From: JAAYWY01 sp050945275
GTDB lineage: Bacteria; Bacillota; DTU030; DUMP01
NCBI GenBank assembly: GCA_050945275.1
Contig: JBMNSQ010000013.1
Coordinates: forward strand, 1 to 23,187
Direction of reading: 5' to 3'
Length of the DNA stretch: 23,187 nucleotides
Part shown: positions 1 through 5,363 of the stretch, piece by piece
How the letters are laid out: each line of letters opens with the position of its first letter
How positions within the stretch are numbered: the first letter of the stretch is position 1
Notes under the pieces: generated by a model
Database searches by the model: none
Seen by the model: the letters and a program-made list of their open reading frames with translations, nothing else
What the model was told of the DNA's origin: nothing
Program-made: the position numbers and the translations under genes

Positions 1-1
1 G

Positions 2-982
2 CCACTTATTCAAACTAAATCTGTCCGCACCGATTTGGCCCTGGAAGCCCACGAGACAGTTTATGCCCGTGATCAACGGAAGTTGCCCGGCATAGACACC
101 TTTACTCGTTCTACCACCAACTCCAAAGTCACTAAGGTGCAAATTAACAGCTCCGAAGGTGCCAGACGCTTGGGTAAACCACCTGGCACTTATATCACCA
201 TTGAATCCCCTAAACTACGTCGAAGTGGTCATATTATTGCTAATGAAGTAGCCCAAGTACTAACCGAAGAACTGTCTGCCCTAGCCAACCTGTCAGATAG
301 GTCAACCATCTTAGTAATAGGTTTGGGCAACTGGAACGCTACTCCAGACGCTCTAGGTCCACGGGTAGTAGATAGTCTCATGGTAACTCGTCATTTGTTC
401 GAATATGCACCACCGGAACTTCGGGGTGGACTGCGCTCCGTAGCTGCCTTAGCCCCAGGGGTACTAGGGCTCACCGGTATCGAAACAGAAGAAGTTGTGC
501 GCGGAGTTGTTGAGCATATTCATCCCGATTTAGTTATTGCTGTGGATGCCTTAGCCGCCCGTAGCCTACACCGAGTGGGTACCACCGTACAACTGGCCGA
601 CAGCGGTATTCATCCCGGTTCGGGCGTAGGTAATAAGCGACTTGGACTAACAGAGGAATCCCTGGGCACTCGTGTCATCGCCATCGGAGTGCCAACAGTA
701 GTCCATGCCTCCACCTTGGCCCACGATGCCCTGGAACGATTCTCCGAAGCCTTGATACAGAATGATGTAGTAACTCCAAGCAATCTTAAAGCCGCTTTGC
801 CTAAAGAGCAGCAAGATGAGATATTAAATCAACTGTTATCGGATCAATGGGCAGACCTATTCGTCACTCCAAAGGAAATAGACGCCCTAATTGCCGATGT
901 AGCTCATATAATAGCCGGTGGCCTTAACGCCGCTTTGCATCCACGAGTTAGCGCCGGCGAAGGAGAACACTATCTTCAATAA
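2..982 (+). CDS. gpr: Germination protease GPR, 5' end cut by window edge
   Basis: GPR is the spore endoprotease that starts degradation of the small acid-soluble proteins (SASPs) coating spore DNA, in the core of germinating spores. The frame is open from base 2. A TTG at 35 lies inside the conserved N-terminal block (VRTDLALEAHE, like IRTDLAVETKE of B. subtilis GPR), so the true start is almost certainly upstream of the window. Family signatures are GLGNWNATPDALGP, APGVLGLTGIET, IAVDALAAR and DSGIHPGSGVGNKR. The two Asp residues known to be needed for activity in Bacillus megaterium GPR (atypical aspartic protease) probably correspond to codons 347-349 and 545-547. The stop TAA at 980-982 is only 3 nt from the end of convergent fakA, and I see no hairpin terminator between them. 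GPR is normally made in the forespore under sigma G, but its promoter lies outside this window. Confidence 0.95.
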   Translation, partial: PLIQTKSVRTDLALEAHETVYARDQRKLPGIDTFTRSTTNSKVTKVQINSSEGARRLGKPPGTYITIESPKLRRSGHIIANEVAQVLTEELSALANLSDRSTILVIGLGNWNATPDALGPRVVDSLMVTRHLFEYAPPELRGGLRSVAALAPGVLGLTGIETEEVVRGVVEHIHPDLVIAVDALAARSLHRVGTTVQLADSGIHPGSGVGNKRLGLTEESLGTRVIAIGVPTVVHASTLAHDALERFSEALIQNDVVTPSNLKAALPKEQQDEILNQLLSDQWADLFVTPKEIDALIADVAHIIAGGLNAALHPRVSAGEGEHYLQ

Positions 983-985
983 ATA

Positions 986-2614
986 TCACTCTACGGCCAA
1001 AATATAATAATAAAGAGGTTGTCCGCCGGCATGCATTTCTACATCACAATCTGTAAACCGCTCCTCGATTGCCGCTAACAAAGACTTAGCATCCTCTGCT
1101 GACACATCCTCCCCATAAAGGAGCGTAATTAGTTCGTTTTCCGGTGTGACAATTTGGTCCAGGACCTCCAAGGCCACCTGGGCCACTTCTTTTCCCACCA
1201 CCGCCAGTTTATCGTTGACAAGTCCCATTATATCGCCAGCCATAATCTCTCGTCCGTTAATACGAGTGGAACGAACAGCGTAGGTTATCTCGGCAGTGTC
1301 CACTTTTTGTCCGGCTGTGGTCATAAGCTGAACGTTACTTTCTACATCTACATCCGGATTAAAAGCCACCATAGCACCAATGCCCTGGGCAATACTTTTC
1401 GTCGGAATAACTTTAACCTTGCGCGAAGACAACTCTTCGGCTTGTTTGGCCGCTAGGATAACATTCTTATTGTTAGGTAAAACAAGCACATTTTCGGCCC
1501 CTGTGCTATCAATTGCTGCTAGCAATTCTTCCGTACTGGGATTCATGGTCTGCCCACCGGTTAGCACAACATCCACACCCAGTCCTTCAAAAATAGCCTT
1601 AATTCCCTCTCCCAGCGCTACCGCTACCGAACCTAGGGCTTTTGTTTTCTGGGGCTGCTGGTTATTCAACGAACCTTGTTCAAATTGAGCCTGCTGTTCA
1701 CTCAAGTTATCAATCTTGATATCATGTAAACTGCCCAAAGATACCAACTGCTCCAGCACCTGTCCCGGGTGGTTAGTATGAATGTGAACTTTAATAATGT
1801 TACTATCACCTACTACCAACATGCTATCGCCCAAAGTCCTGATTTTATTCTTAACGACACCCTCTGCTAAATTTGTTCCTCGTAACAAAACCTCGGTACA
1901 ATAGCCGAAAGGCAGATCCGCCCCACACAACTTAAATAGCTCCGCGTGATCCATTATTGGAAGCGAAGGCTCGGCATCCGTAAGATCTGCCGCCAAATCT
2001 TGGCCGCTATAAGCGGCTACTGCTCCCTCTAGAATATAAACTATTCCTTGCCCTCCGGCATCGACTACGCCGGCTTCCTTTAGTACCGGTAGTAGGGACG
2101 GCGTTTGAAGCAATGCTTTCTTGGCCCCTGCCAAAGCAGCCTTTAGAACTGTTTCCACGTCGCCCCCTTGCCGAGCAGCCACCGACGCTTCTTTGCCTGC
2201 TATTCGGGCTACGGTGAGCATAGTTCCCTCTACTGGTTTCATAACTGCTCTGTAAGCCGTTCTTGTTGCCTCAAGCAAGGCCTCTGCTATATCTTTAGGC
2301 CCAGCCTCACTCTTGTCAGCCCAAGCTACGGCTACGCCGCGAAAAAACTGGGACAAAATAACACCTGAATTGCCGCGAGCACCCATGAGGGATCCCGTAG
2401 AGGCCGCCCTCGCTACTTGCGATAAATCGCCGGTTACTTTTTCTGCTTCTTGCAGCGCCGCGGAAATTGTAAGACCCATATTAGTCCCGGTATCACCATC
2501 AGGAACAGGGAATACGTTTAAGGCATTAACCTGCTCTTTATTTTTTTCCAGAACCACAACCGCTCCTCTAAGCATTTCCTTTAGCCGGGTTCCGGTGACC
2601 TGTTGTCCTACCAC
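986..2614 (-). CDS. fakA: Fatty acid kinase catalytic subunit FakA/YloV (DhaL plus DegV-like C-terminal domain)
   Basis: This is a 542-aa DAK-phosphatase family protein. In Firmicutes FakA phosphorylates fatty acids bound to FakB (DegV) proteins, feeding exogenous fatty acids into phospholipid synthesis. The N-terminal DhaL-type ATP domain carries NVFPVPDGDTGTNM (about residues 33-46), whose Asp residues bind Mg2+, and GARGNSGVILSQFFRG (about 78-93). The rest matches the family's middle and C-terminal DAK1_2 region and ends in YYYILAVE. Length is normal. The start is GTG at 2614-2612; the upstream gene's TAG shares its last base with this GTG (TAGTG), so the two are probably translationally coupled. 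Its SD is a G-run (AGGGGGGC) 7 nt before the start. It is the second gene of the yloU-fakA pair and runs tail to tail into gpr. No fakB is in the window, so the fatty acid role rests on family knowledge. Confidence 0.93.
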   Translation of the reverse strand: MVGQQVTGTRLKEMLRGAVVVLEKNKEQVNALNVFPVPDGDTGTNMGLTISAALQEAEKVTGDLSQVARAASTGSLMGARGNSGVILSQFFRGVAVAWADKSEAGPKDIAEALLEATRTAYRAVMKPVEGTMLTVARIAGKEASVAARQGGDVETVLKAALAGAKKALLQTPSLLPVLKEAGVVDAGGQGIVYILEGAVAAYSGQDLAADLTDAEPSLPIMDHAELFKLCGADLPFGYCTEVLLRGTNLAEGVVKNKIRTLGDSMLVVGDSNIIKVHIHTNHPGQVLEQLVSLGSLHDIKIDNLSEQQAQFEQGSLNNQQPQKTKALGSVAVALGEGIKAIFEGLGVDVVLTGGQTMNPSTEELLAAIDSTGAENVLVLPNNKNVILAAKQAEELSSRKVKVIPTKSIAQGIGAMVAFNPDVDVESNVQLMTTAGQKVDTAEITYAVRSTRINGREIMAGDIMGLVNDKLAVVGKEVAQVALEVLDQIVTPENELITLLYGEDVSAEDAKSLLAAIEERFTDCDVEMHAGGQPLYYYILAVE

Positions 2615-2991
2615 TATTTCTGCCCCCCTGCACGGGCTGTATCTACTTGTACGCCATGAACATGAACATCAACACGCTCTACTTTTAAGCCCGTAACTTC
2701 TTCAATAGCGTATTTTACTCTCTCCATAGCATTTCTGGCTACTTCCGATATACGCACACCGTAGCAAACAATGATATGGAGGGTAATGAATGCCTTGTCA
2801 CCATCGAGTTTAACTTCTACACCGCGACTTAAGTTTTCTCGCCCCAACAGCTCAACGAAGCCATCGGTAATGCGGCGAGATGCCATTCCTACCAAACCAA
2901 AGCATTCCATAGCCGCAGCTCCGGCTAAAGTGGCAATCACTTCTTGGCCAATTCCTATTTTCCCAAGTTCTGTGCGAGTTTCACTTAGCAA
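2614..2991 (-). CDS. yloU: Asp23/Gls24 family envelope stress protein YloU
   Basis: This is a small Asp23/Gls24-fold protein, known in Firmicutes as an abundant membrane-associated or cell-envelope-stress protein, nearly always next to yloV/fakA. Recognisable blocks are GKIGIGQEVIATLAG, ECFGLVGMAS, ITLHIIVCYGVRISEVA and VERVDVHVHGV. I choose TTG at 2991-2989 as start. A strong SD (GGAGGAGG) sits 8 nt upstream, the resulting N-terminus lines up residue for residue with B. subtilis YloU, and the predicted promoter would leave only about 13 nt of leader before the alternative ATG at 3009. That ATG would overlap the SD itself and add six residues (MEEANC). Its own SD, AAGTAGG at 4 nt, is weaker but not absent. 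The stop overlaps the fakA start by one base. Start uncertain; gene identity secure. Confidence 0.9.
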   Translation of the reverse strand: MLSETRTELGKIGIGQEVIATLAGAAAMECFGLVGMASRRITDGFVELLGRENLSRGVEVKLDGDKAFITLHIIVCYGVRISEVARNAMERVKYAIEEVTGLKVERVDVHVHGVQVDTARAGGQK

Positions 2992-3028
2992 GCAGTTCGC
3001 CTCCTCCATTTTGGCCTACTTATTACTA

Positions 3029-3057
3029 AGTATATCTTTTCCTGCAGCCCTCTACAA
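3029..3057 (-). promoter_or_regulatory. Probable sigma-A type promoter of yloU-fakA
   Basis: On the minus strand, TTGTAG (3057-3052) and TATACT (3034-3029) are separated by exactly 17 nt. The -10 matches consensus at 5 of 6 positions and the -35 at 3 of 6. Transcription would begin near 3022, giving a leader of about 30 nt to the TTG start at 2991 but only about 13 nt to the ATG at 3009, which supports the TTG. The position, just upstream of yloU and divergent from the rpmB promoter, fits. Seen by eye only. Confidence 0.5.
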
Positions 3058-3092
3058 GCTTCTTTAGCCATAAACCATTGCAAATGCGGCTC

Positions 3093-3121
3093 TTGCGCCA
3101 GCAGCGAAGGTGTGCTAGAAT
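3093..3121 (+). promoter_or_regulatory. Probable sigma-A promoter of rpmB with extended -10
   Basis: TTGCGC (3093-3098), a 17-nt spacer and TAGAAT (3116-3121), with TGC directly before the -10 (TGnTAGAAT, an extended -10), lie 50 nt upstream of the rpmB ATG. The expected start of transcription is near 3128, giving a leader of about 43 nt that contains the SD TTGGAGGTG. The -35 is poor (3 of 6), which an extended -10 commonly compensates for. Confidence 0.55.
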
Positions 3122-3170
3122 TCAAGGGGTTAGATAGAAATGGCTGGCGGCACAATTTGGAGGTGTAAGC

Positions 3171-3365
3171 ATGGCTAAAGTTTGTGCTATTTGCGGTAAA
3201 AAGAAGCAAATGGGAATGAAGGTGAGTCACTCTCATATTCGTACTAAAAAGGCTTGGAAACCAAACCTGCAACGAGTAAAAATCCTGGAGGACGGTGTAT
3301 CTCCACGTCGGGCATACGTCTGTACCAGATGCCTCCGTTCTGGCAAAGTACAGCGGGCACTATAA
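3171..3365 (+). CDS. rpmB: 50S ribosomal protein bL28, zinc-binding form
   Basis: This is a 64-aa L28 protein of the large ribosomal subunit. It starts MAKVCAICGKKKQ and contains KVSHSHIRTKKAWKPN, the family signature, then ILEDGVSPRRAYVCTRCLRSGKV. Two CxxC pairs (C5/C8 and CTRC near residues 52-55) mark the zinc-containing C+ paralogue type; C- forms, which replace C+ copies under zinc starvation, lack these Cys. The ATG at 3171 has a clear SD (GGAGGTG) 6-7 nt upstream. It is a single-gene unit on the plus strand, flanked on both sides by minus-strand genes, with its own promoter and terminator. The same inverted placement between spoVM and yloU is, as I recall, found in Bacillus, so the arrangement is old rather than a recent inversion. 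Confidence 0.97.
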   Translation: MAKVCAICGKKKQMGMKVSHSHIRTKKAWKPNLQRVKILEDGVSPRRAYVCTRCLRSGKVQRAL

Positions 3366-3388
3366 AAAGCGCACTTACTGCGCTTTTT
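3364..3388 (+). terminator. Rho-independent terminator of rpmB, probably bidirectional
   Basis: A perfect 10-bp inverted repeat, AAAAAGCGCA / TGCGCTTTTT, with the 5-nt loop CTTAC begins in the rpmB stop codon; more T residues follow on the plus strand (TTTTTACTTTTC). Because the stem is flanked by A5 on one side and T5 on the other, it can act on both strands. On the minus strand it would back up the terminator at 3403-3436. Confidence 0.85.
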
Positions 3389-3402
3389 ACTTTTCTAGAC
3401 AT

Positions 3403-3436
3403 AAAAAAGAGGTTACCCCTACTTCCCGGTAACCTC
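3403..3436 (-). terminator. Rho-independent terminator ending the spoVM small-gene unit
   Basis: Read on the minus strand, GAGGTTACC (3436-3428), a 10-nt loop and GGTAACCTC (3417-3409) form a perfect 9-bp stem followed by six T (3408-3403). The ascending arm overlaps the last sense codons and the loop holds the TAG stop of the 56-aa ORF at 3419-3589. A strong minus-strand terminator here shows that something is transcribed leftward between 4010 and 3437, which supports the small genes called there. Confidence 0.85.
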
Positions 3437-3589
3437 CAGCTTATAATATACTTGCTCAATGTTTTCGTTCCTCATTGTGCGATATATCTGGTTAATTTCT
3501 GCTAACAGAACTTCGTACAGAACAAGGCGCCGATACTCAGAATCTACCAAGCGATAGCCGCTGGTTTTGCACAGAATCCTCTCACCCAC
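3419..3589 (-). CDS. Small hypothetical protein, 56 aa, downstream of spoVM
   Basis: I do not recognise this protein. The reading frame runs from GTG at 3589-3587 to TAG at 3421-3419. It begins MGERILCKTSGYRLVDSEYR, continues with a likely amphipathic helix (LVLYEVLLAEINQIYRTMR, about residues 22-40) and ends KLEVTGK. It has one Cys, no predicted membrane segment, and mixed charge. An SD-like AAGGGGGAG lies about 9 nt before the GTG. It starts 51 nt after the spoVM stop, and its last codons build the first arm of the terminator, so the transcript appears to end exactly at this ORF. That fit is the main evidence. A chance open frame of 57 codons cannot be excluded without homologues. It would be in the spoVM transcript, so sporulation expression is possible, but this is inference. 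Confidence 0.5.
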   Translation of the reverse strand: MGERILCKTSGYRLVDSEYRRLVLYEVLLAEINQIYRTMRNENIEQVYYKLEVTGK

Positions 3590-3640
3590 CCTTCTTCTCC
3601 CCCTTCTTTGGCCTCACCCCCCTTAACTGGTGTGAAAATC

Positions 3641-3724
3641 TCAATCACCACGGTTTAACACCTGAAGCAAACCCTTGAGGATGCTGCCAATAAATTTAGG
3701 TACTTTAATTACATGAATCCGCAC
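3641..3724 (-). CDS. spoVM: Stage V sporulation peptide SpoVM, 27 aa
   Basis: SpoVM is a tiny amphipathic-helix peptide that recognises the positively curved outer forespore membrane and anchors the SpoIVA coat basement layer; it is also an FtsH substrate/inhibitor. From GTG at 3724-3722 the product begins MRIHVIKVPKFIGSILKG and ends LNRGD. This lines up without gaps with B. subtilis SpoVM (MKFYTIKLPKFLGGIVRA...), keeping I6, K7, the functionally important P9, K10, F11 and G13. It is one residue longer. An SD made of a long G-run (AGGGGGGGG) lies 5-6 nt upstream. The frame stays open upstream to 3844 without a convincing SD, so the short form is right. Synteny (thiN-spoVM-rpmB) is as in Bacillus. 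In B. subtilis spoVM is sigma E-dependent; a partial match is listed at 3764-3792. Confidence 0.92.
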   Translation of the reverse strand: MRIHVIKVPKFIGSILKGLLQVLNRGD

Positions 3725-3763
3725 ATTATCCCCCCCCTGTCGCCCCAAAATACATCTACAGCT

Positions 3764-3792
3764 CACAGATGCTACCGGGATCGTAAATATAC
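3764..3792 (-). promoter_or_regulatory. Possible sigma E-type promoter for spoVM
   Basis: On the minus strand, GTATATT (3792-3786) fits the sigma E -35 consensus well. Exactly 14 nt later is CATCTGTG (3771-3764), where the -10 (CATAnnnT) should be, but it keeps only CAT plus one later T. The start would fall about 30-35 nt before the spoVM GTG. It overlaps the end of the upstream 53-aa gene. The -35 and spacing are good and the -10 is poor, so this is tentative. Confidence 0.3.
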
Positions 3793-3933
3793 ATATCCAC
3801 CTACGGCGACCAATGTAAGCCCAAGCAACATACTCCAGGCCCATGGAGGAATGGCTAGGACAAAAATAATGGCCCCACCGGCAACAACAATTGCGCCAAC
3901 ATTTTTACTCCAAGAACGCTTTCGTCGTCCCAC
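3772..3933 (-). CDS. Small two-helix membrane protein, 53 aa, upstream of spoVM
   Basis: I do not recognise a named family. From GTG at 3933-3931 to TAG at 3774-3772 the product begins MGRRKRSWSK, a strongly positive cytoplasmic tail. It then has two hydrophobic stretches (about residues 11-28, GAIVVAGGAIIFVLA, and 33-50, WSMLLGLTLVAVGGYVYL) joined by a short IPPWA turn, and ends RSR. Positive ends on both sides predict a helical hairpin with both termini in the cytoplasm. A strong SD (GAGGAGG) lies 7 nt before the GTG. It sits between the thiN terminator and spoVM, with 47 nt to spoVM, so it could share the spoVM transcript. The membrane-protein composition makes a chance ORF unlikely. A role in forespore membrane work beside SpoVM would be a guess. 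Confidence 0.65.
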   Translation of the reverse strand: MGRRKRSWSKNVGAIVVAGGAIIFVLAIPPWAWSMLLGLTLVAVGGYVYLRSR

Positions 3934-3976
3934 CTCCTCACCTCCTCTGGTATTAGCACCTGCTGCAGTTTGCTAC

Positions 3977-3982
3977 ATTATA
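3977..3982 (-). promoter_or_regulatory. Perfect TATAAT -10-like hexamer upstream of the 53-aa membrane gene
   Basis: Minus-strand TATAAT at 3982-3977 lies just past the thiN terminator and about 44 nt before the GTG at 3933. No acceptable -35 is seen at 16-18 nt (the hexamer at 17 nt is GAGCCA), and there is no TGn extension. It may be a weak or activator-dependent promoter, or chance in an AT-rich patch. Confidence 0.25.
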
Positions 3983-4012
3983 TTCTAGCTAACCCGATTT
4001 GGCTCCTAATAG

Positions 4013-4044
4013 AACAAAAATAAGCCTGGCTGTTTTAGCCAGTC
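4013..4044 (-). terminator. Rho-independent terminator after thiN, end of the long gene train
   Basis: On the minus strand, GACTGGCT AAAAC AGCCAG (stem CTGGCT/AGCCAG, 4042-4026) is followed by GCTTATTTTTG. A 6-bp GC-rich stem plus a T-rich tail starts about 30 nt after the thiN stop at 4072. This is the first convincing terminator downstream of yicC on this strand. Confidence 0.7.
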
Positions 4045-4071
4045 TCTATTTTACCTTTAGCAGAAAGTTGT

Positions 4072-4701
4072 TTAAGAATAATGAAACACAAGCAAGACAC
4101 CTTCCTTTACCTGAATAACGCCTTGGCAACCAGATAGCTCATTGCTAATACCCACTACGGCAAAAGGATCAAGGTAGGCATCATCGAGAGGATACTTAAA
4201 ACCCGTTTCGGTTACCCCTGAGGCTGGTCCCTGAAAAGGAAATACCGATACCAAGTCACCTGTTGTCCCCTTAAGGGTCAGGTTCTTCGTTACTGCGTAA
4301 ACTGTCAGCGGCGGGGAGACAGCTTTAGCCGTAATACCTTTTTGAGCCAACGATGCCAACAAAATTAGGTTTGCCAACGTATGATCAATACGACCGCCCA
4401 AAGCTCCAAGCAGGGTTATATCATCGGCCCCCTGAGCCAAGGCATGACTCACAGCCAGCTCGGTATCGGTCTCGTCTTTTTCTCTCTTAACCTGGATTAA
4501 CTTGCAACGCTCTTGACGAAGCTTGGCTGCCGTCCCGGGTGATAAGGAGTCAAAGTCACCTATTACCACCTGAGGAACAAAACCTAGATTAAGCAGTGGT
4601 TCTGCTCCACCGTCGGCAGCGATGAGTAAGTCCGCCTGCTTCAGGTACGGCCGAATAAAATCGTCTACCTGACCCCCGGCCGCCGTAACTACAGTTTTCA
4701 T
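4072..4701 (-). CDS. thiN: Thiamine pyrophosphokinase
   Basis: This is a 209-aa cytosolic enzyme that transfers pyrophosphate from ATP to thiamine, giving thiamine pyrophosphate. Family motifs are all present: AADGGA (28-33), VIGDFDS (46-52) and KDETD (75-79), which bind Mg-ATP, then GALGGRIDHTLAN (99-111) and a C-terminal GISNEL block. Length is normal. The ATG at 4701 overlaps the TGA of rpe as ATGA (4 nt), indicating coupled translation. It is the last gene of the train and is followed by a terminator. In B. subtilis the same gene (yloS/thiN) also follows rpe. No thiamine (TPP) riboswitch is visible nearby, and none is expected in mid-operon. Confidence 0.95.
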   Translation of the reverse strand: MKTVVTAAGGQVDDFIRPYLKQADLLIAADGGAEPLLNLGFVPQVVIGDFDSLSPGTAAKLRQERCKLIQVKREKDETDTELAVSHALAQGADDITLLGALGGRIDHTLANLILLASLAQKGITAKAVSPPLTVYAVTKNLTLKGTTGDLVSVFPFQGPASGVTETGFKYPLDDAYLDPFAVVGISNELSGCQGVIQVKEGVLLVFHYS

Positions 4702-5363
4702 ACTCGGCCCCTTTCTCCACTCTCACGAATGGCATTTATGGCCGCCGTTATATCTGGCGAACCAAACACCGCCGATCCTGCTACCAGCACATTGGCCCCA
4801 GCAGCAGTTACCAGTTTTGCTGTCTTAGGTCCAATACCACCATCTACCTCCAGTGCAACATCTAGCTGTCGACGCCTGATTTTTTGAGCTACAAGTTCGA
4901 TCTTGGGAAGTACTTCCGGAATAAAGCTTTGTCCACCAAAACCAGGGTTTACGGTCATAAGTGTTACCATCCCAACCAAATTCAACACATAAAAGACTGT
5001 TTCCGGAGGTGTAGCCGGATTCAATACTACCGCTGGTATTTTGCCGAGGTCTCGAATACGATTAACAATCCTGTGAACATGGTGGCATGCTTCCACATGA
5101 AATGAAATAATGTCAGCACCGGCATCGGCAAACTCTTCCACAAAACAATCGGGGTTGGAAACCATAAGATGTACATCTAATGGCAGGTTGGTAAGTTTGC
5201 GAACCGTTCTTACCACCTGTGGGCCGAAAGTTATGTTGGGGACGAAGTGTCCATCCATAACATCCAGGTGCAACAAATCAGCCCCAGCTGCCTCTGCCCG
5301 TGCCACTTCGGCCCCTAGAACCGAAAAATCAGCGGCCAAAAGCGACGGTGCCACTTTAATCAT
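4698..5363 (-). CDS. rpe: Ribulose-phosphate 3-epimerase
   Basis: Rpe interconverts ribulose 5-phosphate and xylulose 5-phosphate in the pentose phosphate pathway, as a TIM barrel with a divalent metal. Visible motifs are APSLLAADF, LHLDVMDGHFVPN (metal ligands H32 and catalytic D34), DVHLMV (H65), FHVEA, VNPGFGGQSF and LEVDGGI (catalytic D174), plus the phosphate-binding LVAGSAVFG. Start: a GTG at 5369 gives a longer frame but lies 2 nt from the SD; the ATG at 5363 is 8 nt after AAGGAGG and yields the usual MIKVAPSLLAADF, 221 aa. That ATG shares one base with the rsgA stop (TAATG). Stop and thiN start overlap as ATGA. Nothing unusual in the sequence. Confidence 0.96.
   Translation of the reverse strand: MIKVAPSLLAADFSVLGAEVARAEAAGADLLHLDVMDGHFVPNITFGPQVVRTVRKLTNLPLDVHLMVSNPDCFVEEFADAGADIISFHVEACHHVHRIVNRIRDLGKIPAVVLNPATPPETVFYVLNLVGMVTLMTVNPGFGGQSFIPEVLPKIELVAQKIRRRQLDVALEVDGGIGPKTAKLVTAAGANVLVAGSAVFGSPDITAAINAIRESGERGRV

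Noticed and set aside
35..37. TTG as the start of gpr
   Set aside because: It falls inside the conserved RTDLALE block, so the frame must begin upstream of the window; there is no SD before it.
1154..1688. Overlapping plus-strand ORFs of about 100 aa antisense to fakA
   Set aside because: They are shadows of fakA codons with no SD or coding character; the minus-strand protein is clearly conserved.
2985..3272. 95-aa minus-strand ORF across the rpmB/yloU divergent promoter region
   Set aside because: It overlaps the start of rpmB in antisense and both promoters, its composition is unlike a known protein, and it has no SD.
3625..3652. Imperfect inverted repeat TGGTG...CACCA just after spoVM
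   Set aside because: The stem is short, there is no T-run after it on either strand, and a much better terminator exists at 3403-3436.
3641..3844. 67-aa minus-strand ORF starting MGLEYVAWAYIG
   Set aside because: Only its last 27 codons (from GTG 3724) match SpoVM. The upstream part has no SD and overlaps, in another frame, the better-supported 53-aa membrane gene.
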